14,664 nt of DNA from RGZA01 sp964568585 (GTDB lineage Bacteria > Pseudomonadota > Alphaproteobacteria > UBA9219 > RGZA01), in NCBI GenBank assembly GCA_964568585.1, contig CAZMQI010000046.1, positions 1-14,664 on the forward strand, given 5' to 3'. How positions within the stretch are numbered: the first letter of the stretch is position 1; every line of letters starts with the position of its first letter. Positions 7,813 to 14,664 of this stretch are shown in pieces. The notes beneath the pieces are model-generated. The model did no database searches, was not told the DNA's origin, and saw only the letters and a program-made list of their open reading frames with translations. The position numbers and the translations under genes were made by a program.

Positions 7813-9354
7813 ATGTTAAATCCTGAAATGAATTCAGAAGTTCCAGTAGCAGAAGCACCAAAAACAACCAAACCAAAGCACAAGCCCATTACTCCCGTGG
7901 CCATGTTGTGGTTTCTTGCATTCCTTGGCGTGGCATCAACGGTTTTTTCGGTGTGGGGTTTGTGGCGTATCACCGATTTATCGGTTCAATTCCAGAATAA
8001 AGACGACCGTTCTTTGGTCATTGCCGTAAATCTAAAGGAAGAAATCGCATCTTTTTCGATGTTGACCTATGACTTTTTGCTGCAGCAAGACTTCAACCGC
8101 ATGATGTTGAAGGAACGCCAATCAAACAAGATCCGTGATGATATCATGCAAAATCTCGGAAACCTTGCATTGCTTAGCACATCAGGAAGTGCCGGAACCG
8201 CAATTGAATCCATCCGCTATCACGTCACAGAATTTCTGGCAAAAACCGACAAGGCATTGGAAACCGCTGTGGAAGATGGTAACGCGACCAAGGCGCGCGT
8301 CATTCTGCAAGATGAGGTTGGCCCCGCATTAGTTGCTGCACAAAACTCGCTGAACGATATGATTAATGCCCGCCAACACTTTGGCGATGAACATTTCCAA
8401 TTTGTTCGTCAGCAATCCATCATGATTATTCTGCTGCTGATTGGTCTAACCACGCTGGGCATGGCGATTATCGTGACGCTGCGCTCTGCTATTTTACATA
8501 AATTTGTTGAGAAAATCCGCAAGCTTGAAATCGAGACCGTGCAGGCCCAATCACGCGTCGCTGCGCCGGAAGAAATGGCCGAAACCCGTAACCGTATTCT
8601 GGAAGCGCGTTCGCTATCCACGCTTGCGCTCATTAATCGCCTCAATCGTTTACATCAGGATAGCGAAGGCTTGAAGAAGGATATTCAGGTATTACAACGT
8701 CATGCTGACACTACCATCCAGCAACCGGTGCGTACGGAAATCGGCCATAAGGAAGTGGAAGCATTGCAAAACCAAGGCGAAAAAATAGCCATGTCACTTG
8801 GCCGCATCGGTCATATCAATGACCAGACCAAACATTTTGTTGATTCAATCGGCGAATTGATGGTCGGTATGCAGGGGCTTGCAACCGATGGCAATGTAGT
8901 TGCATTAAACGTGACGATTGAACTCGCAAAGTTACAAGCGCATCTTGGCGCGCCAATCCCTGAAGAAAAGAATGCCAAAATTTCCGAACAAATCCGCGCA
9001 TTGGCAACTACGGCGGCTGGCATCACGGGTAAGATGGCAATGGTGTTAAGCCAATTCCGCTACGCACAGCAGGATTTTGACAGACAATCCGCAGAGCTTG
9101 CAACCATCAAGAATGGCAGCACGACCGCGCTTGAAACAATCAAGAGCAACCTGCATAACCAGCAAGTACAAAATGGTCAGCTGTATGATGAACGCACCGC
9201 AATTCTGAACCAATTACCACAATTGGCTGCAAAAGTTGCGATACTGGAAGAGCAAATCACGCAGATTCAGGCAATGACCGAAGAAGAAATCGACGAGTTA
9301 GGCGATATGCCAACTGGCCGCCAATTCAAGATTATCTCCGGCGGCGTGGCTTAA
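7813..9354 (+). CDS. Membrane-anchored chemoreceptor-like protein with a degenerate signalling tip
   Basis: The 513-aa protein has a short polar N-terminus, a transmembrane helix at about 29-51, a helical external region at about 52-201 (the size of a four-helix-bundle ligand domain), a second membrane helix at about 202-223, and a long coiled-coil cytoplasmic part. Residues about 354-410 resemble the hairpin tip of methyl-accepting chemotaxis proteins: VVALNVTIELAK stands where LLALNAAIEAAR is usual, and EQIRALATTAAGITGKM stands where DEVRKLAERS...EI is usual. However, the conserved glycine-rich turn (GRGFAVVA in receptors) is replaced by a proline- and charge-rich stretch (PIPEEKNAKI), and the EAARAG arginine is Lys373. 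CheA/CheW coupling is therefore doubtful. Helices continue to about 490, with the tail GRQFKIISGGVA. AAGGA precedes the ATG by nine bases. No chemotaxis genes are nearby. Topology is fairly sure; function is inferred. Confidence 0.65.
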   Translation: MLNPEMNSEVPVAEAPKTTKPKHKPITPVAMLWFLAFLGVASTVFSVWGLWRITDLSVQFQNKDDRSLVIAVNLKEEIASFSMLTYDFLLQQDFNRMMLKERQSNKIRDDIMQNLGNLALLSTSGSAGTAIESIRYHVTEFLAKTDKALETAVEDGNATKARVILQDEVGPALVAAQNSLNDMINARQHFGDEHFQFVRQQSIMIILLLIGLTTLGMAIIVTLRSAILHKFVEKIRKLEIETVQAQSRVAAPEEMAETRNRILEARSLSTLALINRLNRLHQDSEGLKKDIQVLQRHADTTIQQPVRTEIGHKEVEALQNQGEKIAMSLGRIGHINDQTKHFVDSIGELMVGMQGLATDGNVVALNVTIELAKLQAHLGAPIPEEKNAKISEQIRALATTAAGITGKMAMVLSQFRYAQQDFDRQSAELATIKNGSTTALETIKSNLHNQQVQNGQLYDERTAILNQLPQLAAKVAILEEQITQIQAMTEEEIDELGDMPTGRQFKIISGGVA

Positions 9355-10349
9355 CCTTTCTTGCGCGTCTTAAGCAGCGAGATGAAGATGCCGCTGCCAA
9401 TCAGCGTCAGCACCACGGTTAGGCTGATTTCGGTTGGCATGTGATAGTGAAATATCTCCGCTGCTGAAATCTTCCCGCCAATGAATATCAGAATGAACGC
9501 CAATGCCTTTGATAGATATTCAAAGCGATGCACCATGTCCTCCAACAGGAAGAACAGTGAACGAAGACCGATAATCGCAAAGATATTGCTGGTGTAAACA
9601 ATATACGGGTCTTGGGTTACCGCGAAGACGGCTGGAACGCTATCCACCGCGAATACCAGATCGGCTATTTCAACCAGTACCAGTGCAACAAACAATGGCG
9701 TGATAAAGGTGATTTTACGTGCAGGATTTTGCGGGTGGGGAAGGCGTACAAAGAAGCGTTCCTTGTGCAATTCCTCCGTAATGGGCAGATGTTTCTTCAT
9801 CCATTTCAAGGCAGGGTTATCGCTGATTTCTTTATGTTCGTTCTCGACGAACAACATTTTGAACCCGGTGAATAACAGGAAGATACCAAATATCAGCAAT
9901 ACCCAACTGAATTTCACAATCAACGCCGCGCCAAGGCCAATCATGATACCGCGCAGCAGTAGCACTCCCAAAATACCCCAGAACAACACCCGGTGACGGT
10001 ATTCCATAGGAATGGCAAGAGAAGAGAAGATGAGCGAGATAACGAAGATGTTATCAATCGATAGGCTCAGCTCCATCGCATAGCCGGTAAAGAACTCCAT
10101 ACCTGCCTTGGGGCCTAAATCCGTCCATACGCTCCATCCAAACAAAATCGCCAGCGTGATATATAGCATTGTGTTGAAAAGGCTTTTCTTGACTGAAGGA
10201 ACCTCGCTTTTCTTTTTGCTGAAAAGACCGAGATCATAAGCCAGCACACCTAAAATGGTGATGAAGAAATTCATCCACATCCACACAGGATGGCCAAGCC
10301 AATCGGTCTTCATCCATTCGGGCAGCATTGCAGTTAAATTCATATCCAT
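9351..10349 (-). CDS. TerC/Alx-family integral membrane protein
   Basis: The 332-aa protein has about nine hydrophobic segments (roughly 23-43, 58-76, 86-110, 118-142, 147-168, 214-236, 249-270, 281-299 and 308-327). It carries the acidic intramembrane motifs of the TerC family: MELSLSIDNIFV (Glu93, Asp99) and LVEIADLVFAVDSVPAVFAV (Glu227, Asp230, Asp236). Family members Alx and MeeF/MeeY-type proteins are linked to manganese export or metal loading of exported enzymes; others to tellurite resistance. Metal export in the inner membrane is the likeliest role here. The start ATG at 10347-10349 has AGGAA six bases upstream; a second ATG two codons later lacks that spacing. It is last in a leftward set after the polyprenyl synthase and 393-aa genes, 37 bases behind the latter, which leaves no room for the manganese riboswitch seen upstream of some relatives. 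Its stop overlaps that of the convergent chemoreceptor-like gene. Confidence 0.93.
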   Translation of the reverse strand: MDMNLTAMLPEWMKTDWLGHPVWMWMNFFITILGVLAYDLGLFSKKKSEVPSVKKSLFNTMLYITLAILFGWSVWTDLGPKAGMEFFTGYAMELSLSIDNIFVISLIFSSLAIPMEYRHRVLFWGILGVLLLRGIMIGLGAALIVKFSWVLLIFGIFLLFTGFKMLFVENEHKEISDNPALKWMKKHLPITEELHKERFFVRLPHPQNPARKITFITPLFVALVLVEIADLVFAVDSVPAVFAVTQDPYIVYTSNIFAIIGLRSLFFLLEDMVHRFEYLSKALAFILIFIGGKISAAEIFHYHMPTEISLTVVLTLIGSGIFISLLKTRKKG

Positions 10350-10355
10350 GTGGTG

Positions 10356-10360
10356 TTCCT
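10356..10360 (-). promoter_or_regulatory. Ribosome binding site of the TerC-family gene
   Basis: Read on the reverse strand, AGGAA stands six bases before the ATG at 10349 and decides between that ATG and the in-frame ATG two codons downstream. Confidence 0.6.
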
Positions 10361-10386
10361 ATATTGAAATGTTGGGAAAGTATTGT

Positions 10387-11568
10387 TTAAGCAAGCAGGG
10401 AAAGCAATGCTTTGGTGGGTTCGGAGGCATCTACCTTGTGCAGGGCGGATACGAAATCCTGCCCGCGCATGGTACGCATAAAGCGTTTAATAGCGCTTTG
10501 ATTACAGTGTTTAACGACATGCCGCGCCAACTGTTCGCGCATGTCGGATAGCATCGGTTTGCATTCAGAATCATCACGCATTTTAATACAGAATGATGCA
10601 AGGGAACGCTGCCCATACCGTCCATTAGGGGGCAGTTCCAGCATCAATAAGCGCGCCCCAACCCCGTTGAACGGGCAAGCATGCTTCAGTGCACCACCAT
10701 CATCATCCCGCGCTATGGAACCAAATGCGCCCGCTGACAATGAATGGATTAGGCCGCGGTTGATGGTCGCCTCGTCTGGCTCTTTGGCAACATCCTGTGC
10801 GGCCAATCCGGGTAATAGGAAAATAGGAAACAGCGCCTTCACACACACACGGCTCATCATATCCGCATATTGGCGATAGGTTGCCAACCAGTCTTTGGGA
10901 TAGGTATCGCTCAGGTCAGCTGTGGTGTCGTATAGCGCAGCAAGTAATTGTGATATCGTGAATTGCCATGCCCACATTCCTGCCCAAACTTCCGGATGCA
11001 ATACGCCGTAAAGATAAGATGCGATAATATCATCCTGGTCCCATGGGGATTTTGGAAATCCGCGGTGAGCGAAGATGTCGATTTGGTCGGTGCGTTTGAT
11101 TTTGGATTCAAAGCTTCGCTTCAATTCCTTTTTATCCAACCAGCCTTGATGAAACGGAAAGCGGGGCAGGGCATAGATGATATTCAGATATATATCCTGC
11201 GCCTGTTCGTTCAATCCGCATAAGGGTTTGTTCAATGCCTCGGCAACCCATGCCTTTGGCAACTCTGTATTACCACCCAGCACTGCATCAAACGCATGGG
11301 TCAAGTTTTTAAAATGCTCATCCACGAAGGGACGCAACGGAGCGTGTGCTTTTTTTGGAAAATTGCGAAACGTATGCACGAAGAAATCGATGCCCAGCAG
11401 TTCATAGGCCAGATTTTTTAAAGGACTTTCACCCGCATGCGTGCGCCTGTCTTTAACCGCATAGGAAAGTGCATCATCATGGATTATGGCTTCGTCGCAC
11501 GCTTTGAACGCACCGCTTTCATAAGATTGCTGAATGCACTTTGCTAAATCGGCGCTTAAATCCCGCAT
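10387..11568 (-). CDS. Unrecognised 393-aa soluble protein
   Basis: I do not recognise this family. The protein appears soluble and mainly helical, with no signal peptide and no clear membrane segment. Tryptophans are concentrated at 176-201 (KSPWDQDDIIASYLYGV, then HPEVWAGMWAWQF). A distinctive stretch at about 285-313 contains IARDDDGG, then KHACPFNG, then LLMLELPPNG; Cys298-Pro299 and His296 are the residues most likely to be functional. Other cysteines are at 11, 24, 117, 242, 327, 336 and 355. The start codon lies only three bases after the stop of the upstream polyprenyl diphosphate synthase gene, and the nearest purine-rich site (GGAG) is about 15 bases away inside that gene, so translational coupling is likely. 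The context hints at isoprenoid, quinone or membrane functions, but this is only guilt by association. That it is a real gene is supported by length, spacing and absence of a better frame. Confidence 0.8.
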   Translation of the reverse strand: MRDLSADLAKCIQQSYESGAFKACDEAIIHDDALSYAVKDRRTHAGESPLKNLAYELLGIDFFVHTFRNFPKKAHAPLRPFVDEHFKNLTHAFDAVLGGNTELPKAWVAEALNKPLCGLNEQAQDIYLNIIYALPRFPFHQGWLDKKELKRSFESKIKRTDQIDIFAHRGFPKSPWDQDDIIASYLYGVLHPEVWAGMWAWQFTISQLLAALYDTTADLSDTYPKDWLATYRQYADMMSRVCVKALFPIFLLPGLAAQDVAKEPDEATINRGLIHSLSAGAFGSIARDDDGGALKHACPFNGVGARLLMLELPPNGRYGQRSLASFCIKMRDDSECKPMLSDMREQLARHVVKHCNQSAIKRFMRTMRGQDFVSALHKVDASEPTKALLSLLA

Positions 11569-11571
11569 CGA

Positions 11572-12606
11572 TTAGTATTCACGCTCCAGCGTGAAATCGA
11601 CGACGGATAGTAAGGCCGATTTAATAGGATGTTCAGGAAATAAGCCCAAGGCATCACGGGCAATTGCACCGTAATGGCGGGCACGGTCGGCGGCGTCTTT
11701 CAAAGCCTGGCTTTTTATCAGCAATTCAATGGCTTTTTCTAAATCGCCTTCATTCTGTTCCAGATCTTCTAACGTTCTGCGCCAGAAGAAACGTTCGGCT
11801 TCACCACCGCGGTTATAGGCAAGGATAACGGGAAGGGTGATTTTCCCTTCTCTAAAATCATCGCCAATGGATTTGCCAAGACGCGCTTGCTCGGCCGAAT
11901 AATCCAATACGTCATCGATAATCTGGAATGCCAACCCCAAATTCAGGCCAAAGGTACGAAGCGCTTCTTCTTCCGGCGTTGGGCGCGCGGATACCACTGC
12001 GCCAATGCGGCAAGCTGCTGCGAATAATTCTGCGGTCTTAGCACGGATAACTTCCAGATAGGCTTGTTCGCTAGTACGAACATCGTTGCTGGTGGTGAGC
12101 TGTAATACTTCACCTTCCGCAATGACTGCCGATGCATTCGAAAGAATACGCAGTACATCCAATGAGCCGTCTTCAGTCATCAATTGGAATGCACGGCTGA
12201 ACAGAAAATCGCCAACCAGTACCGTTGGTTTATTACCGAATAGGGTATTTGCTGCCGGTCTACCGCGGCGTAGATCGCTGTCATCCACCACATCATCGTG
12301 TAGCAAGGTGGCTGTATGAATGAATTCGACGCATGCTGCTAATTTGCGGTGACGTACGCCGTCATATCCGCACAAACGTGCAGAGGCGAGGGTGAGCACA
12401 GGGCGCAAACGTTTGCCGCCTGCAGCAATCAAATGGCTGGCCAATTGCGGGATAAGTACGACGGGGGATTGCATGCGCTGCATGATCACCTCGTTCACGG
12501 CCAACAGGTCTTCTTGAACTAATGCCGTTAAGTCGCCCAATGGGTTATCATGGGTATCACCACGCGGTTTACGCTTGCTTGCATCAAATGAAACGACTGT
12601 TGACAT
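11572..12606 (-). CDS. ispB: Long-chain all-trans polyprenyl diphosphate synthase (octaprenyl/decaprenyl type)
   Basis: This enzyme elongates farnesyl diphosphate with isopentenyl diphosphate to make the ubiquinone side chain. The 344-aa protein shows the family's landmarks: GGKRLRPVL (residues 63-71), the first Asp-rich motif LLHDDVVDDSDLRRGRPAAN (101-120, with Asp104/105/108), VGDFLFSRAF (131-140), the Lys/Thr region RAKTAELF (188-195), the second Asp-rich motif FQIIDDVLDY (227-236, with Asp231/232/235), and GKSIGDDFREGKITLP (244-259). The residue five positions before the first Asp-rich motif is Ala99, a small residue consistent with long products; exact chain length cannot be read. The N-terminal 20 residues are polar and variable. 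It heads a leftward set with the 393-aa gene three bases after its stop. It is divergent from the methyltransferase gene, an arrangement I recall as common in alphaproteobacteria. The ATG has no strong Shine-Dalgarno sequence. Confidence 0.95.
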   Translation of the reverse strand: MSTVVSFDASKRKPRGDTHDNPLGDLTALVQEDLLAVNEVIMQRMQSPVVLIPQLASHLIAAGGKRLRPVLTLASARLCGYDGVRHRKLAACVEFIHTATLLHDDVVDDSDLRRGRPAANTLFGNKPTVLVGDFLFSRAFQLMTEDGSLDVLRILSNASAVIAEGEVLQLTTSNDVRTSEQAYLEVIRAKTAELFAAACRIGAVVSARPTPEEEALRTFGLNLGLAFQIIDDVLDYSAEQARLGKSIGDDFREGKITLPVILAYNRGGEAERFFWRRTLEDLEQNEGDLEKAIELLIKSQALKDAADRARHYGAIARDALGLFPEHPIKSALLSVVDFTLEREY

Positions 12607-12691
12607 GAGGGTAACTTTTGTTATGTGAATGCGATGAATTGGACGGTGAATTAGAGGCCGTCTAACTTAACGCATTCCTCAACATATTCAA

Positions 12692-13417
12692 ATGGCAAAC
12701 GAGAACACCGATCTTACCGAAGATAAGCTACTGGGTGGAAAAGTTATCATTTTTCAGCCCAAAAAGGGCTATCGCGTCGCCGTGGATAGCTGTTTGCTGG
12801 CCGCAGCCGTGCCTGCCAAGGCGGGTGATACCATTCTGGATTTGGGTGTGGGTACTGGCGCAGTCAGTCTGTGCATTCGCGCACGTGTGCCACAATGCCA
12901 GATTACAGGGATTGATAAAAATACCGGCTACCTAGAGCTCGCACAAAAATCGGTACAGAGAAACAATTGGGGCAAATCCATTGATTTGCATTTCGGGGAT
13001 GTGTGCCGCCCGCCGCGTTCCATTGCGCCAGCCAGCTTTGATTACGTGGTGGCCAACCCGCCTTATTTCGATGAAGCAGCCTATTTCAAATCGCCAAATG
13101 CCGGAAAAAGCGAAGCGCACGCTAATCACGGCTCAAAACTTGAAAATTGGGTCGGTTGTGCAAAAAGCTATTTGAAACCAGAAGGCCGCTTTTTTGTTAT
13201 ATTTCCTAGCGATAAGGAAGAAACCTTACTTGAAGCGCTAAAAGCTAGTTTCAATGAAATTGCCATCTTTAGGGTGTTTTCTAGCGATGAGACCACCCCA
13301 ATTAGGGTTATTATGTCTGCAAAGACCGTTCCCGTGGCTGAAAACGTCGTTTTTGAGGCCGGAAGGCTCTATATCAGGGATATAAAGGGTGATTATACGC
13401 CCGAAGCACGCGGCATT
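12692..13417 (+). CDS. TrmN6-like tRNA (adenine-N6) methyltransferase, 3' end lost in assembly gap
   Basis: This is an S-adenosylmethionine-dependent methyltransferase of the small-domain class that includes TrmN6/YfiC, which methylates adenine 37 of tRNA1-Val. Visible features: the N-terminal QPKKGYRVAVDSCLLAAAV (residues 22-40) typical of this subfamily, SAM motif I DLGVGTG (50-56), the acidic GIDKN after strand 2 (73-77), and the catalytic NPPYF (122-126), the signature of exocyclic-amine methyltransferases. The frame is intact for 242 codons, nearly full family length, ending at DYTPEARGI just before ten Ns (13418-13427). The stop codon is therefore missing only because of the gap; bases after the gap are the rpsD leader and should not be joined to this protein. 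The ATG at 12692 lacks a Shine-Dalgarno sequence and may be leaderless or weakly translated. The 85-base gap to the divergent synthase gene must hold both promoters. Confidence 0.88.
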
Positions 13418-13427
13418 NNNNNNNNNN
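13418..13427. other. Assembly gap (ten Ns)
   Basis: Ten consecutive Ns mark a scaffold join of unknown true length. It removes the end of the methyltransferase gene, any terminator behind it, and possibly other sequence before rpsD. Confidence 0.98.
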
Positions 13428-13507
13428 AGAGAATGTGGATAAGGCTTTATTGGCTTTGTCACGGTTCCGACAGTTTAGTTCGGGCAGACCTATCGGGACA
13501 ACATAGA

Positions 13508-13520
13508 CCCAATAATTGGG
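13508..13520. promoter_or_regulatory. Palindrome in the rpsD leader
   Basis: CCCAAT-A-ATTGGG is a perfect 13-base palindrome ending ten bases before the rpsD ribosome site. The one-base centre does not allow a stable hairpin of the full length, so a DNA operator is one reading. A second is RNA structure: GGG at 13495-13497 could also pair with the CCC. It lies where an S4 autoregulatory site might be expected, but no such site can be shown. Confidence 0.35.
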
Positions 13521-13530
13521 TTATAAAAAC

Positions 13531-13535
13531 GAGGA
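13531..13535 (+). promoter_or_regulatory. Ribosome binding site of rpsD
   Basis: GAGGA lies six bases before the ATG at 13542, a strong and well-spaced site that confirms the start. Confidence 0.75.
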
Positions 13536-13541
13536 CGTACA

Positions 13542-14156
13542 ATGAGTAAACGCGCAACTGCGAAATTTAAAATCAATCGCCGCCATGGTTGTAACCACTG
13601 GGGTCGTGCAAAATCACCGCTCAACAAGCGTGACTACCGCCCAGGTCAACATGGCCAGCGCCGTAATAAGCTGTCTGACTTTGGTCAACAGTTGATGGCA
13701 AAACAAAAGCTTAAAGGCTATTACGGTAACATCGGCGAACGTCAGTTCCGCCGCTATTATTTCGAAGCGCTTCGTCGCCGTGGTGATAGCTCTGAAAACC
13801 TAATTCAATTGCTTGAAAGCCGTTTGGATACCGTTGTGTACCGCATGAAGTTTGCGGCTAGCCCATTCGCTTCACGCCAACTTATCAACCACGGCCACGT
13901 TAAAGTGAATGGCAAGCGCGTGAACATCGCGAGCTATGCATTGAAGCAAGGCGACACTGTTGAACTGCGCGAAAAGTCACGCCAGATGACAGTGGTATTG
14001 GAAGCAGCAGCAAGCCAAGAACGCGAAGTTCCTGAATTCATGGTTGTTGATCACAAGGACATGAAGGGTACGTTCACACGTATTCCAGCAATGGGCGATG
14101 TGCCATACCCAGTTCAAATGGAACCAGCACTTGTTATCGAATTCTATTCACGATAA
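13542..14156 (+). CDS. rpsD: 30S ribosomal protein S4
   Basis: S4 is a primary 16S rRNA-binding protein that nucleates assembly of the small subunit body and contributes to decoding accuracy. The 204-aa protein is the usual length. The N-terminal part has KSPLNKRDYRPGQHGQRR (residues about 24-41) and KLSDFGQQLMAKQKLKGYYG (43-62). The S4 RNA-binding domain spans about 93-155, with SRLDTVVYRMKFAASPFASR, then QLINHGHVKVNGKRVNI. This pattern is characteristic of alphaproteobacterial S4 and is the best lineage marker in the window. The gene stands alone here rather than in the alpha operon with rpsM, rpsK and rpoA. It has a strong ribosome site and is followed by a strong bidirectional terminator. 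The upstream leader carries a palindrome that could be regulatory. Confidence 0.99.
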   Translation: MSKRATAKFKINRRHGCNHWGRAKSPLNKRDYRPGQHGQRRNKLSDFGQQLMAKQKLKGYYGNIGERQFRRYYFEALRRRGDSSENLIQLLESRLDTVVYRMKFAASPFASRQLINHGHVKVNGKRVNIASYALKQGDTVELREKSRQMTVVLEAAASQEREVPEFMVVDHKDMKGTFTRIPAMGDVPYPVQMEPALVIEFYSR

Positions 14157-14176
14157 TCACTGCTTTAGTATTCAAG

Positions 14177-14207
14177 AAAAAGGCTCCAGAAATGGAGCCT
14201 TTTTTTT
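14177..14207. terminator. Bidirectional intrinsic terminator between rpsD and the PCu(A)C-family gene
   Basis: AGGCTCC (14181-14187) pairs with GGAGCCT (14194-14200) around the loop AGAAAT. Flanking A-runs (14177-14181) and T-runs (14200-14207) extend the stem and give a T-tract on both strands. It starts about 20 bases after the rpsD stop and lies four bases beyond the stop of the convergent gene, so it serves both. Confidence 0.93.
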
Positions 14208-14210
14208 AAC

Positions 14211-14664
14211 CTAGTTACGCTTGTCGGCGCCGATTGTTTTATTGTGACTACCGTCATCGCATAAACTAATCTCGCCCAGTTTTGTAAAAATCAATTGTGC
14301 TTTCACTTCACCTGCATGTTCAAAAACCAGTGTGATGGGTTGGCGCGTGCCAGGCTTGATTGTTTTTTTAACGCCATTCAAGCGCAGATGAATGCCATGC
14401 ATTTTGAATTTCACTGATGAACGGCTACCAATCTCCAGTTTATCCATCTTCTCTTCTTCGTTGACGATATCGATACTTGCTGCAATGGGGGATGTTGCGC
14501 GAAGTAATACATCGCCTTCGGCTCCTTCATTGTTGATGGTCATGTAGGCGTTGGTTGCTTCACCCTTCAACTTTACTTCGTAGGCATAGGGGTGATAAAT
14601 CGACAGGCTTCCGGTCTCGTATTCATGTGCAATAGATGGTGCAGGTGCAGCGGAAAAGCCCATC
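14211..14664 (-). CDS. PCu(A)C-family (DUF461) periplasmic copper chaperone-like protein, N-terminus cut by window edge
   Basis: Family members deliver Cu(I) to the CuA site of cytochrome c oxidase in the periplasm. The frame is open to the right edge. An ATG exists at 14661-14663, but from it only 12 residues precede the family's usual mature start (HEYETGSLSIYHPYA, residues 13-27 from that ATG). That is too short for a signal peptide, so the real start lies outside. The cupredoxin-like core is clear: NAYMTINNEGAEGD (38-51), a P-IAASIDI strand (59-66), and MHGIHLRLNGVKK (88-100). The canonical copper ligand set H(M)-X10-M-X21-HXM is largely missing: the first His position is Val67, the loop before the second strand is shortened, and HLM is HLR (His92, Arg94). 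Only His92, and perhaps Met73, could still bind metal. The C-terminal tail CDDGSHNKTIGADKRN is extra. The fold is fairly sure; copper delivery is doubtful. Confidence 0.82.
   Translation of the reverse strand, partial: MGFSAAPAPSIAHEYETGSLSIYHPYAYEVKLKGEATNAYMTINNEGAEGDVLLRATSPIAASIDIVNEEEKMDKLEIGSRSSVKFKMHGIHLRLNGVKKTIKPGTRQPITLVFEHAGEVKAQLIFTKLGEISLCDDGSHNKTIGADKRN

Noticed and set aside
10350..10386. Manganese (yybP-ykoY) riboswitch upstream of the TerC-family gene
   Set aside because: Only 37 bases separate it from the preceding gene, too short for the element, and no matching motif is visible.
13522..13527. TATAAA as a -10 box for rpsD
   Set aside because: It lies about 15 bases before the start codon and no -35 is at proper spacing; transcription from it would leave out the ribosome site or nearly so.
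1..14664. Mobile elements, CRISPR arrays, tRNA or rRNA genes, defence or secretion clusters
   Set aside because: I looked for terminal repeats, regularly spaced repeats, transposase motifs and cloverleaf-like stretches and saw none; gene content is housekeeping plus a few uncharacterised genes.

Overview
The window reads as ordinary chromosome from an alphaproteobacterium of moderate GC content. The best lineage clue is ribosomal protein S4, which has the alphaproteobacterial layout in its N-terminal third and S4 RNA-binding domain. The pairing of a divergent long-chain polyprenyl diphosphate synthase gene with a TrmN6-type methyltransferase gene fits this. I cannot place it below class level. 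A run of ten Ns at 13418-13427 shows a draft or metagenome assembly, and genes are cut at both window edges.

Layout, left to right. A partial glycosyltransferase gene runs leftward off the edge (1-1057); it has a CgeB/GT4-like module followed by the start of a GT2 module. Divergent from it is a ferritin-like diiron protein starting at TTG (1215-2123), then a single-chain, eukaryote/archaeal-type glycyl-tRNA synthetase (2197-3783). A convergent gene encodes a large protein with a degenerate Nudix box (3780-4844). Pyruvate phosphate dikinase (5040-7727) is followed by a hairpin, then by a two-TM protein with a chemoreceptor-like but degenerate cytoplasmic hairpin (7813-9354). A leftward gene set then covers 12606-9351: long-chain polyprenyl diphosphate synthase, an unrecognised 393-aa protein and a TerC/Alx-type membrane protein. 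Divergent from it is a TrmN6-like methyltransferase whose 3' end is lost in the assembly gap. rpsD (13542-14156) follows, and a bidirectional terminator separates it from a convergent PCu(A)C-family periplasmic protein cut by the right edge.

How the genes relate. Most are housekeeping genes: translation (GlyRS, S4, tRNA modification), PEP/pyruvate interconversion (PPDK) and quinone side-chain synthesis. The close spacing of the polyprenyl synthase, the 393-aa gene and the TerC gene supports a single transcript. Packing is tight: two convergent gene pairs end in a shared TTAA with interleaved stop codons and no terminator between them.

I see no CRISPR array, insertion sequence, tRNA or rRNA, prophage or obvious defence system. 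No stretch longer than 300 bases lacks a gene. The most interesting points are family members with altered core motifs: the chemoreceptor-like protein, the degenerate Nudix protein and a PCu(A)C protein missing most canonical copper ligands. The orphan diiron protein and the unrecognised gene downstream of the polyprenyl synthase are the other candidates for novelty.
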